The notes under the pieces: generated by a model
The model's input: the letters and a program-made list of their open reading frames with translations, nothing else
Database searches by the model: none
What the model was told of the DNA's origin: nothing
Shown: piece by piece, positions 1 through 12,200 of the stretch
Position numbering within the stretch: the first letter of the stretch is position 1
Layout of the letters: each line of letters begins with the position of its first letter
Position numbers and translations under genes: made by a program
Origin: Apus apus
Lineage: Eukaryota; Chordata; Aves; Apodiformes; Apodidae
Length of the DNA: 64,000 nucleotides
Direction of reading: 5' to 3'
NCBI RefSeq assembly: GCF_020740795.1
Contig: NC_067283.1
Span: 111,649,706 to 111,713,705, forward strand

Positions 1-640
1 CCCCTCCCACAGCTTCAGGCCATTTCCTCTGGTCCTGTCATTATTCACCTAGGAGAAGAGGCCAACTCCCACCTCCCCGCAACCTCCTTTCAGGTAGCTG
101 TAGAGGGCACTGAGATCTCCCCTCAGCCTCCTCTTCTCCAAACTAAACATCCCTAGTTCCCTCAGCTGCTCCTCGTATGACTAGTTCTCTAGGCCCTTCA
201 CCAGCTTGGTAGCTCTTCTCTGGACACCCTCCAACACCTCGAAGTACACTTGTCTGTGCCATGATCTGCCAGCTTTTCCAGGAGAATGCTGTAGGAGACA
301 GTGTCAAAGACCTTACCAAAGTCCAGGTGGACAATGTCTGCAGCCTTCCCCTCATCCAAAAGGCAGGTCACATGGTCATAGAAAGAGATCAGGTTAGTCA
401 AGCCAGACCTCCCTTTCATAAACCCATGCTGGCTGGCCCTGGTCCCCTGGCTGCCCTGCACTTGCCATGTTAGCTCGCTCAAGATGAGCCTCTCCATAAT
501 CTTTCCCAGTACCAAGGTCAGGCTGACAGGCCTGGATTTTCCCTGGATCCTCCTTCCAGCCCTTCTTGTAGATGGGTGTCACATTAGCCACCCTCCAGTC
601 ACCTGGGACCTCCCCTGTTGATTAGGAATGTTGATAAATT
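1..640 (-). mobile_element. CR1 LINE fragment (antisense), cut by window edge
   Basis: This is a chicken-repeat-1 type non-LTR retroposon read on the minus strand. The + strand shows the reverse complement of the CR1 3' region (ctcagcctcctcttctccaa, then accagcttggtagctcttct). Further right lies part of the reverse transcriptase domain: a minus-strand frame at about 198-515 contains HLDFGKVFDTV, a degraded form of the RT motif usually read as LDFSKAFDTV. The frame is broken by shifts, so the copy is dead. The right border near 640 is estimated from where the similarity fades. The true 3' end lies outside the window. Confidence 0.9.
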
Positions 641-1327
641 AGCTTCCTCTTTGTTCTGTGGTGTCTGTGAACTCTGAACTGCTGCTGTCTCCAGAGGGAA
701 AAAAAAGGTCCCATGCTCCATGGATCTTCTGGTGCAAGGGATTGCAAGGGTGGAACTGTGGCTTGACTGTGGGAGGAGGAGTGTTTAGCAGCTGCCAGGT
801 TAATGTAGAGGCAAGGCAAAAAGAAATTTCACTTCAGTGGTTGGTGACACAGCTACTAGCTGTGTTAAAAACAAATTGATATGGTTTGACATTTATTTCA
901 TAACATTAGGCAAATTATTTCTGTAAAGTATTAGTAATAAAAGTTTTCCATACAAGGGAACTGAGGAACCTTCATAATGTTTAAAATTATTTCTGCTTTG
1001 ATCAAATAAACAAGTTTTGTAAAGCCCCAAACTTTTTTTATGATGACTGAAGGTCTTGGAGCATGTGCAGGAGATGTCGCTGACCCACGTTAAAGTTACA
1101 AGCAACATAAGAACAGACATCTAAGTTCTGACAAAATAATTTCCAGAAAAGCTTCTGTCTCGCTGAGGCTCATGAACCATGTGAAAAAGACATTATTCTA
1201 CTCATTTATCCTGAGAATACATAGGTACTTCAAAGGGAAATCAGTACTAAGGATTTTTAAAGGGAATTAAATTAGCTTTTTACTCTATCATATCAGCATT
1301 AAAAAACTGGCAACTAGTCATAAATAT

Positions 1328-1362
<35 letters not shown>

Positions 1363-2524
1363 TTAACACCTCATTAACATTATGTCAGACAGGCAACCAA
1401 AACCTTTGTCAGAATTCCAGGGAGCTAACTTCCAGATTAAGAAGAAAGTCACAAATCAAGGTCTTTTCTTGCAGCCTTTTGATGTAAAGAAATACTTTCA
1501 AGTTATGCATAACTATTAGGCTAGGAAATGTAATATACAGCTAGCATCAGAATCTACTTCTAAACATGAAATTAAAAGCAGTGTAATATCAAGGCTCTCC
1601 GACACATGTTCTGCCTCATTCATCTCAAACAGGAATTACTAAAAAAGAACGTCACTCACACTGTTTTTACTAGCATTGGCTGCACTAGCTACCTCAGCTG
1701 TTAAACCTGTACCAGATGACACCCCTGCCCTTGAGACCCTGAAGCAGATCCTCAGAGTATTTCAGAGGGTATTCTTGTGCAAGAACCCATTTCTGTTCAG
1801 CTACAAAGCCACCAGTCCAGCACAGTGACTCAGTGACAGAAACAAAAAAGAATAAGGAAATCCTTAATGGATTTACATTTAATGTATACAGGTTTCTTTG
1901 TTTCTGCCTCTTTTTTTCCTTTAAAATAAGACAATTATATTAACGCAAGGGTATCAGCAAACTCCATAAATGGTTATATTCTAAATAAATAACACAAACA
2001 TACAGATACGCATAACTTCAGAATGAATTGTGAGGTAAAACAGTTCTAATAGTTATATAATAGAAATATTATATATTTGCTGCAGCCGACATCACACAGA
2101 ATGTGGAATTACTTATCATACACTGTTACAACAGTTGTAAGGGGTCATAAAGTAATTTGAAAGACTGGTTCCCTCTCCAAGCCCTCATAGTATCAGAGTT
2201 TCATTACCAGCTGCCTCAGAAATTATTTAAGGCAATTGAGTGTGATCTTAGAAAGACTAATTAGGGAAGTGTCTCAAAGAGGAGAGGATGTCTGGGAAGT
2301 ATATTTAATTGTTTCACCATCATAAAGAATCAGTCGTGCCTTTGTAAGCATCAATTAATCAGGTGTATCCAGGAAAGATCTCTGCCAGATAAGAGTAGGA
2401 AGGATATGGCTCGGAGCATATGAAAAGGAAAATTACAGGCAAGGTTATGCTAAAACAACTCACGATTTTATTTCCCCACACGACTGTGTTCACCCCCCCT
2501 ATCAATTAATTACTCGTTCACTTA
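641..2524. other. AT-rich region upstream of DSG2, no gene seen
   Basis: I see no coding exon with splice signals here. The stretch is AT-rich and holds one simple repeat (1325-1364). It lies immediately upstream of the DSG2 CpG island, so distal regulatory elements are possible, but no specific site can be supported. Confidence 0.6.
1325..1364. repeat. (TTTA)n microsatellite
   Basis: About ten perfect copies of the tetranucleotide TTTA in a row. This is a simple repeat, likely length-polymorphic. Confidence 0.95.
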
Positions 2525-3260
2525 TCGTTTTGTTGCCACAGTTGCTCCGCGCGCCGCCTACACTCTCCACCTCCCTCTCCTTGGCGGGGGGCAATAAAAC
2601 CCCAACTCTGAGAGCCCCAGGGGAACGGGGGCCGCCCGCCCCACGGGCTGCGGGCAGAGCTCGACGGGGCGCGGCCCGGGCTCCCCTCCCGCGGGCCAGG
2701 CGCCCCGAGGGCGGGCCGAGCCTTGGAGAAGCCGGGAAGGGCTGGGCGCTACCTCCCCCGTCCCGGCGCGGCGGAGCTCCCCGCCCGGCACACTCCGCCC
2801 ACCCGCGGCTACTTGCGCGCCCCTCCACGGGCCGCCTCCATTTCCGCAGGCGGGTGGCCCCGAGGAGGTGACCCTGCGGCGGGCAGAGCGCGGAGGAGGA
2901 GGGCGGGGGCGATGTCGCGGGGCTCCGCCGCGGCGCGGCGGCTGCTGGCGCTGCTGGTGAGTCCGGGCCCCGACGGGGCGCGCCCGGCCGCGGGGGGCTG
3001 CCCCGGGAGGGGGGCGGGAGGACGGCGCCCCGCGGCCGGGCGCGGGATGTTGCGCGGCCTTGCGCGGAGCTGTGCGGAAACGGGGCTCGGGAGCTGCGCG
3101 GGGAGCGGCGGCCGCACCCCCCGCACCCGGCCTCTGCACCGCGGGGGGCTGGTGTGTGGCCGCGGGGGACAGCTCTGGCCGGCTGGGCTTTGGCCGCCCT
3201 CCCGCCGCCGCTGCTTGTGGCTGGGAACGGGTTTTCTCCCGTGCTTTGGAACGCGCATAA
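2525..3260 (+). promoter_or_regulatory. DSG2: CpG island promoter of DSG2
   Basis: An abrupt change from AT-rich DNA to very GC-rich, CpG-dense sequence surrounds coding exon 1 (ATG at 2912) and runs into the start of intron 1. No TATA box stands at a convincing distance from the ATG, as is usual for CpG-island promoters of widely expressed epithelial genes. The transcription start cannot be fixed by reading. Long frames across this island on both strands are a by-product of the low stop-codon density in GC-rich DNA. Confidence 0.8.
2912..2956 (+). CDS. DSG2: DSG2 coding exon 1
   Basis: Fifteen codons from the ATG, starting [15 protein letters not shown]. This is the basic and hydrophobic first half of the signal peptide. 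It is followed by the donor gtgagt and ends in phase 0. The start context has G at -3. Intron 1 (2957-9104, about 6.1 kb) is the longest of the gene and holds CR1 fragments. Confidence 0.9.
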
Positions 3261-6200
3261 AGTCGGTCGCCGTTTGCTGTCCGAGAGCAGGTGAGGGTAG
3301 GAAAGCTCGATAAGAACGGTATCTCGGAGGGGTGGGGTTCTTTGGGACGCCGGGAGGGAAGAGGAACGCAGACAGGAGTGCTTCATGTTCAGCGTACTAT
3401 CTCTGCTAATAAATTGCGTTAGCTTTTGGAAGCAGAAGTGCCAGGTGGGGAAAATGGATCATAAAAGTATGATTTAGTGCAAGTCTTTATTGCCTTAGGT
3501 AAATGATACCAAATCCTTAACAATCCCAGTCACTTCAGGCTTTCGGCTGCCCTGCCCTGACTGAGTCATCAGCCCAAAGACTGGGCTTCCATTCTGTGAA
3601 ATAGCGTTTTAGGCTATAAACGTTAAGTATTTCATAAGAACCTGAGACCAAAAAGTCTGGTTTGTTTAATTCCGACCGATGCTTTCTAGACGTTTTACAG
3701 GAAGCTCTCCTTTGTATCTGCTGCATGGTTCTTTAGCTGTTCACCTTCCCAGGCTGGCGAGATGCCTGCGGAAGTCAGGTCGCCACCGTTCAGACAAAGG
3801 GGAGGGTGGAGACCAGGCCATGGGCTGTGCCAGGGAGCTGCCAAGGAGCAGGGAAGGGTTCAGCAATGGTTTGTTGGTCACACTGGCAGGTGCTGCAGCT
3901 TGGGACCTTGCTCTCTGAGCACAAGTTCCAGCAAAATCAGGTTTGTTAGTTGGAGACCTGTTGCCTGATAACTTCGGTGTTAGAGTTGTGGTTGGCCACA
4001 AGTCAGCCAGCAACAGTTAACCCAGTTCTTTGCAGCTAGCTGGGAGTTACGGTTTGGTTGGGAAATGGTTTGTCCTGGTTTTTCCTGAAAGAGCAATGGG
4101 AAACATGCAGAAACTTGTACAAAAGTTTTCAATTACTCTTTCTGTAACACCTGAAGCCACAGTATCCTGGTTTTGGTGGGCTTGCACTGGCTCGGGATGA
4201 AGTTGCGTTTGCCTGAAGAAAAGAGGGATTTTTTTTTCCTCAATCCTCATCATCCTCAGCCTCAGCTCAAGCTGGGACAGTGTATAATACACTATGAGTG
4301 AGCTTAGTTTGGTGCATAAATGCCTCATCTGGTAGAATATTGGAGCAAATAAAGCTGTCTTCAGTGGTTGGTGTCAGGAGAGAGAGGCACTGCTGCATTT
4401 TGTCTTTCTTGTTTGGTTAGTTTTTTGGGTTGTTTTGTTTTTCCCTAACCTGGACAAAGGCATTCAAGTGGTGGAAAATCTAGTGGCTTGTTTGAGAACA
4501 TCAGATTAGGGTCATTTGGATCTTCTGGCCTGCAAAGATGGCATTGATAACTTCAAAACCTTTAGAAACTACTGAAAAACAAAATCAGTCTAAAAGTAGT
4601 GTCTTCACAAAGCATTTTCTACCTTAGAATCATTGAGAACTATACATTATTCTTCTTTCTGGTTTTTTCTGACGGTGTTTCTTGGTTGTCTGTGCTCCCT
4701 TCCTGCCCATAGGCTGCATCTCTCTGTCTTCAACCCTGGGTACATCACAAAGCTCACAGCAGCTTTCCCCGTGTTCCTGCCTCCAGCCCTTTTCCAGGGA
4801 TGTCCGGGTACACCAGACAGGAGTGTACCCTTAGGGCTGGGCTCAGCTTGGCATGTATCCAGGGCACACAGCCAGAGCCATGTGCCCGCCAGGCGGGCAC
4901 GGCTATCGAGGTTTATGAGACTGGGAGTTTCTTACGTCATTTCTCAAGGGGATGGACATTGACATCTTCCTGCTTTTGAGTGGAAGAAGAGTTGACAGGT
5001 GTACAAATCTTACTAGGCAAGTACTAGCGATTATTTTTTCTCTGACTGTCTTGTCAGATTGTAGTTCCTTGATGTTTAGGATGATAGGCTGGGTGTGATT
5101 AAATCAGTCCAGAATACATTAGGTCGCTATTGTAATGTCAGAGCCAGTATCAGTTGTTTTACAAAATTGAGAAACAAGTTAAATAAATAAAAAAAATTTA
5201 AATCCATAAAAAACCTAACATGATGCTTAGTTTTAGAAATAACAAAGGTGAGGTGATTCAAAGCAGCCTAGGTTCTATCACCAGTAACATGCTGAAACAT
5301 GGTAACAGTTTTGTCAATCATCTGTGCTTTGATTCAACAATTTAGTACTGTTCCAAAAAGGCAGGGGGAAACTAGCACTCGGGTGAGGTATGAAAGCAGG
5401 TGAGAAATACGTAAGATCCTGTTGAACCAAAGTGGTGTATTATTTTGGACACCAGACTTCAGAATAAAGTTAATCTGCCCAGGAGAAAGTAGAGAAAACC
5501 AAAAAATGCAATCGAAATTTAGGAAATCTGTGAAGTGAAATTAAAGAACTGAGAACTGAGAAGAGAAAGTAGGTAAGATGCATTGTAAGTTTTGAGATAT
5601 ATGAAGGGTAATTGTGAAGAAAAGGGAATGACACTGTTCCGTTGGAGTATTATCAATGTGGCAAAGAGGAAGATTCAGTTTGAGATTAAGACATCTCAAT
5701 GTAGGTGTCTGAGTTTCTGCTATGGTAAATGGGGATGCAGAGCACACCTATTTGGTTGGATCAAATTGTGCTTTCAAAGCAGATCTGCGGAGTATGTGAA
5801 TCTGATCTCTCTGGGGTGAAACTGCTTTGGCAGATGCATCCGTGTGCTCTTGGGTGTTTGGTCTGTGGGATGAGGCTAATTCTAGTATGAAGTTACAACC
5901 ACAAAACATGGGTTGTGTCATGTTAGGTTCTCAGCAGCAACTGCTTTGCTCTACAAATCCTCCCGTATTGGGCTTACAAAGCAGGCATAGCTACTGTCAG
6001 TGGAATCCAAGAGAGAAATAGGTGATGTGGGCTGTCTTTGGGGCAAATTGAATTGCTCTCTCATGCCTTTGTCTGTGTTGGCTCTATGTCTGTTGAGAGT
6101 AACAGAAGCTTAGGCATTTAGCATTCATTTAGACATGTAGATTTGTGTGTCTTAATTTGAAACTGCATCTCATCCAAACAGCAATATGATCAACTTGCAA

Positions 6201-9200
6201 AGAGCTGAAAATTAGGATAATAAAATTAGGATTAAAATTAACAAAAACGTTTTCATCTGTAAGGCTAGCTAGGCACCTCCTTAGATTAGCTAGGGAGGCT
6301 GTGGGACCTCCATCACTCATTTTTAAGAACAGATTAAACAGTTGTCAGAAAGCACTTAATGTAGTTCATCTCGCCCCAGGGCTGGGAGATGGACTAGTGG
6401 ATAATCTTGGATGGTCTCTCCAGCCTGCTTCTCTGAGTGTGGAAGATCTGCACTTGCCCATGGTCTTCAACACCAGCCTGACTCACAGAAGGTGCAAGAT
6501 CCAGATCTCCTGACACACAGCCTGCGTGAAAGACCACATTTCTAGGACTTACTGCTTCATAGTGTAGCAAATACCGACACATACCCTCTTGCCTGCTCAG
6601 TCTGCATCTTTGCAGCATAAAACTAAGCTGTGCGTTCAAAATGTGTCCTTTAGTCACCTTTTGACTATACTTGAGCGTGAATTTGGACAAGAGCAGCCTT
6701 GCGCTCTCTATACACAGTCACTCCTTTCTTTACCCTGCCCTCTTGCCTAATCCTGATACTTTCCTGTGGTATTTAATTCCATTTCTATTACTTCAGACCT
6801 CAGGTTTTCCACCTTTTTTTTTTTTTTCTGGAACCATCATCCAGTTTTCTGCTGACAATGCTTTCTTAGCAATGTGTCATCAACAGATGTGATCAATAGA
6901 CGTCTTTTTTTTGTGCCAAGGCTATGATCCACATCAAATGACTTTCAGGTCTTTCGTGATCTTACTAACCCATTTAATAGAAGGCTCTGGTATTTAAAAA
7001 AAAAAAAGGAAAAAAAGAAAATAATAATTCAGGACCTGTTAGATATGTGACTTTTCCTTTCTCCTTGAAAAAAATGTCATTGAAAAGTTCTTTCCCCTTT
7101 CTAAAATTTTTTGAACCTTAAAAAATTTTCAATCAAAATGCAATATCCCTTTATATATTTTTCCACATGTATTTCTGCTTCTCATAAGTAAAATTGTCAT
7201 TCTTAAACACCTTTTGTAGATATCTTAGAAGTCCCTTATGTGATTACCTGTGGACTACAGACTGAAAAGTACAAGAGCAAAAGTTTTTTTTACTGTTGTA
7301 GCAATAAAACAGAATGTTTTGAGGCTACTTTGCTACTAAGCAAGCAAACTGATTTTTGCTTTCAGTTATCTTAATGAAGGACTTTCTGTTTAAAATGACT
7401 AATGGGATTTTCTCTGCTTTCTTCATATGCATCTCAGTGGAAGACTTGCTTATTCTTAAACTTCAGACACTTTTGTTTATACTGTGGTTCAGAAACACTT
7501 TTGCCTTCAGTTTACCACTAAGAACAAACAAGGATGTTCACTTTGACATCTTGACAGCTATTCACATTCCAAAAGAGCTGCAGCTTCTGTTGGAAAACCT
7601 TGACTATAAACCAGAATTCTCCTCTTACTTCTGCTGGTACAATCTCATTAATCATGAAAATAAATTTTGGAAATCCATATAACTAATAAAAGCAAATAAG
7701 ATTCAGAATATTCATTAAAACAACTGGGTCTAAGGCGTAAGATCACAGAATCATTCTCATGGGAAAAGACCTTTAAGATCGAGTCCAATCACAATATGTA
7801 TCTGTTGGGGAACTCAGTGCTTGATGATTTTTGTCTTCAGAATATATACATTGGGAAAACTGCCATTTGTAAAACAGTTTTGTTGTGCAAGTTGAAACAG
7901 TGGTCTGCTAGGTTGCTCAACATAGTCCACTGTATTTTTGCATTGTGTGGGAAAGAGATAAGATTTTTTTAAATTATTTTTTTTTAAGTGCTGTCATCAG
8001 TACAGGAATCAAGGGTGAGTCAGAGGGGTGAATATGGAGAGTCCAATTAACAGTCTAGAAACCAGCCAAAGAGAATATAACTAAATGCTCCCTGACTTAT
8101 TTCAGTAGGGAATCACTTTTTCCATGCCTGTTTTGTCTTTGGCATTAATATTAAAAAAAAAAAAAAATCACCTAAGGTGCAAAATGTAGGCAGATGTAAT
8201 AGTTCTGAGAACAATAAAATAATTCTATACAAAGCTCAGAAGCTCTTTTTGTTGATTTTTCTTGTTGTAATAACCTACTTTTTGCTTGTTGTTGTTTCCC
8301 AATACCTTCATTTTTGCACTGTTTGAGAGGGTTTGTAACTTTTGGAGTCTTTGGTGCATGGAGAGTGGACATAAAGACAGGGTCTCTGGTAATTTGGCTG
8401 ATGGCTCCAGTTCCTTCCATCTAGCATTGTGTTTAAGGGCTTGCATAGCTGCCTGGGCTGTCCTGGTGCATGAAGATATGGGCAGTCCCAAGGGTGGTTG
8501 TTGATGGATCAGGTTTTGACAGAGCAAGCATGATTTCCTCGCTAGCATGAACATGTCTCCGCCTTGTTTAAGTAAGGGGTGTATGTGTGCCATTTCTCCT
8601 ACCAGCAAGGTGCTAAGTAGAGAGCTGCTCCTGTCACTTTATCTAATCTGTGGTGTCCTCTTACGTGGCTGGTGACCCACCACAGCCTGTAGAATCCATG
8701 ATTTGCCCAGGAGAGGGAGCTTCTCCGGGGTGCTGCTGGCACTTCAATAAATTTCCCATCCTTTTGAAATGCTGATGCATTATTCAGCACTAAGAAAAGG
8801 ATATTTGAAAATTACTTATTAGGTCTGCATTTATTAAAAAAAACCCTAATAAATAATGATTGCTTATTATCTCTTTACTGCTGGGAGAAAAGCGAGAAAT
8901 TTAACAATTCTATAATTATAGTGTATGTTTTTAATGTGAATGGTTATGGGTAAATTTTTTGGAAGCTATTATGGATAACTATGGGAGTCAGATGCCCTCT
9001 TCCTTAAGGTTTTGATGTTCTTATGAGGTTGGTTACATCAGTTGAGTTTTACTACTGCTAAAGTGACATAGAATTGATAATGATTATCATAACTTTCTTT
9101 GCAGATCTGTTTGAATTACGGAAATGGACTCTATGTGAAGGTAGGAAATAAAGGAAAACTGCTTTGCTTATGTCTGAAAAAGGGTTCTCTGAGCAAAAAG

Positions 9201-12200
9201 CAAGTGTCAAAGGCATGTCTTGCTTGAGTTGATAAATATCTTGATATTTACCATTTTCTGAAACATGGAAGCTGTGTACTGAATAATGAAATCATAGAAT
9301 GCTAGGTTAGAAGGGACCTCAAGGGTCATCTGATCCAACCTTTCTAAATGAAAAGCTGAAATTAAATTAAATTAAATTAAAGCCGAGATGTAAGTTAATA
9401 GATCCCTGCGTCCATTGAACTAAGTGGTCTTCAACTTTGAGAAACTTCCCCTAAAATATTAAATTTGTAGATACTTTTTTTAACTGTCTCTAAATTAAAT
9501 AAACTATTATTTTATGGAGGACATTAGTTGTGGAAATATTTCCAGTTTTTGATCTGGAAGCCAAGAGACACAGTAGAAGCTAAGTTGGATAGGACAGAGG
9601 GTGTCATGCAGATTGAGAATGAGGGGTAGTTGAGTAAGGGTAACAGAGGCAGTGGATGGGTTGAGTAGAGTTCGAGTACAGGGAACTATTGGTGGGATGG
9701 TTAGGAGGGTAATAAGGCAGAAATGGTTGTTTAAACAGCCTTAGTGCCAAACGTCTTCCTACATCTGATGACAAGCACTTACATTTTCTAGAACAGGTAT
9801 ATTCTCACTAATGCCTGGTCATGGGAACTTGCTCATGTATTTAAAACCTGTCATACCTAATTCTGGCTTGGTGAAAAGACCAGTGTAGTTCTCCTCCTCA
9901 AATAACTTGAGAAACAGACAGCTCTTAGATTGTGGTGTGGAAAGCTAGTGTTGCTCCATGTTTTCAAAGTTACTAGATGTTGAAATAATAAAAGCCATTC
10001 AGAAGTCTGAGCTACAGCAGCAATAAAGCATTTGTCTGAAATGGCTAAATGTAATGCTGACATTCAACCTTGTTTTTTCACAGGTTTATAATCGAAATGG
10101 CAGAAGCGGTGTGTTGTCTCACCCCAACAGCCTAGTCAGACAAAAGCGAGAATGGACAGTCCCTCCCGCTTTCATACGGGAAGAGGAGGACAATTCCTAT
10201 AAGAATCCAATTGCTAGAGTAAGCCCAGAGAAGAGATAAATACAGAATACTCATAAAAACAGAGATAAAAATGTAAAATAAGAGCGTGACTGCCCTAAAC
10301 GCATGCACAAATATTTATTGAATTTCCTGCTGTTTCCTTCCTTCAGCAGATGAGTTGCTCTCGCAAACTGATTTGGCTCAGTCTTTTCATTTCCCAGTCA
10401 CCAGTGTTCATAAAACTCTCAGAAATGCAGTACCTTTGAGTTTTTTATTCCTGTGGTTGAACTTGGCAAGTGAGCCCCAAAACTGCTGGTGGCGACTGGG
10501 CAGAAGAGTCTACATGGAGCATGATTGTGCATGCCTAATTTTTCAGGAAACAGGGCTAAAAAAACCCCAGGGTGTTACCCTCTGATTGGGCTGCCCCTTG
10601 ATGGTGATGCTGGCACAATGCACACGTGCTTTTCCAGATGTTTCAGATACTTGCTGACAGCAGAGGAAGGGTATAACCTCTAGTCTGTGCAGCCCTTTCT
10701 ACCTGTTCCTCTCCAGGCTTGACCTTTCTTCCTCCACCCTATCACTTCCTCAGTCCTGGTCCCAGTTGCTAGTTTGGGTCTAATCTCCTTCAAAAAGTCA
10801 TTTTTTTCCCAGGCTTTGCTCAAATAACTTCAGTCTTCTCTGCTCAACTTACTGTTCCAGGCTCTGTTTTGGTTTGGTTTGGGTTTTTTTGTTTGCTTGT
10901 TTGTTTTTTCCTTAGTCTTTCTCCAACCATTTGATCAGCCAGTTTCCTTCTCCCCTTATTCCAGTTCCTTATCTTATCCTGGTGGTTTTCTAGCCTTCCC
11001 TTGCACTTCTGTTCTATCTCACTCTCTTTGCTCAAGCAGTCCTGATTTTCTTCTCCTACGCAGCTCTCCAATCCATGGTTTCCAGCTGTTGGGCTGCCCA
11101 TCATGTTCCTCATCTCCCTGCACAAGATCCCCAGACAGAACTGAATCTTCCTACATGTGTTTCAATATCTCTTACACTCAAAAGAGTGCATGAAAATGTG
11201 TTGAATATTTTTTTTTTTGTTCATTATAAAAATAGCAAAAATACTTTATTTGCATTTTTAAATGTTGTTTTATTTACCAAACACTATTTGATCTGTTTTA
11301 TTCTTGCTAGATACATTCTGATCTTGAAGATACAGGGGTAGTGGTGACTTATACTATATCTGGTCAAGGAGTAACAGAACCCCCTTACGGATTATTTGTT
11401 ATCAATGGAAAGACTGGAGACCTGAACATAACAGGAAGAGTTGACAGAGAAAAGACGCCAATGCTGCTTGTAAGCTGAACAGTAACTTTCTCCTTACAAG
11501 TGTCCTTCATTCAATATATTATTCTTTTTTTCAAATGTGTTTGTTTCAATTAGTTTAATCCAGTTTCTCATTATTTATATGTCTATGTATGCTCATATTT
11601 ATAAGCATATTATTTATGCTTATCAAATGCTTACATTTTGTTATATGTATTTTTATATATGTATTTCTGTTTAGCATATGTATTTTTATATATTACAGTA
11701 TTTTGCTTGTTATTTCTGTCTGTATTATTCCAGCTCAGAGGTCATGCACTAGATAAGAATGGAGCAAAACTGGAAGAGCCAATAGACCTACCGATTAAAG
11801 TCATAGATATAAATGACAATTTTCCAGTATTTTCGCATGAAGTTTTTGTTGGTTCAATTGAAGAATTAAGTGAAACAGGTATAACTATCTTTAAATTTTA
11901 ATTTTTTTTTCATTTAGCTTTTCCCCACACATGCAAGGCACACAGGAATACATCCTTTGCAGCAGCGGCATATCTGCAATAACATTTTCTTGCTTGTGTA
12001 GGCCACATTATCCATGTGTGAATGCAAGTTTTTATTCAGGGCTAAGCTGCATGATATGATGATGGGGAAGTATCCACATAAAGGCAACAGAGAACACCAC
12101 TTCCTCTTATGTCATCTTTGGTGTGGTATCAAAGCTACCACAAGTCCAGCAACCTGGGCCCTTCAGCAGGAATTGCAGGGGTAATTCAGTCTACTTTCTG

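Larger units (their letters stand above)
3261..9104. other. DSG2: DSG2 intron 1, bulk after the CpG island
   Basis: Apart from the repeat fragments listed separately (6260-6432, 7744-7797) I see no exon or RNA gene here. Short T and A runs occur at about 6808-6828 and 6996-7017. First introns of CpG-island genes often hold enhancers, but no element can be named from reading. Confidence 0.6.

Noticed and set aside
2502-3386. Long open frames on both strands through the CpG island (up to 294 codons)
   Set aside because: They overlap in several frames on both strands, have Pro/Ala/Arg/Gly-biased composition and no domain, and reflect few stop codons in GC-rich DNA. Only the 15-codon DSG2 exon 1 is supported here.
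8225-8608. 127-codon antisense open frame in DSG2 intron 1
   Set aside because: It looked like a possible retroelement fragment, but no reverse transcriptase, integrase or gag motif is recognisable and no flanking repeat ends were found.
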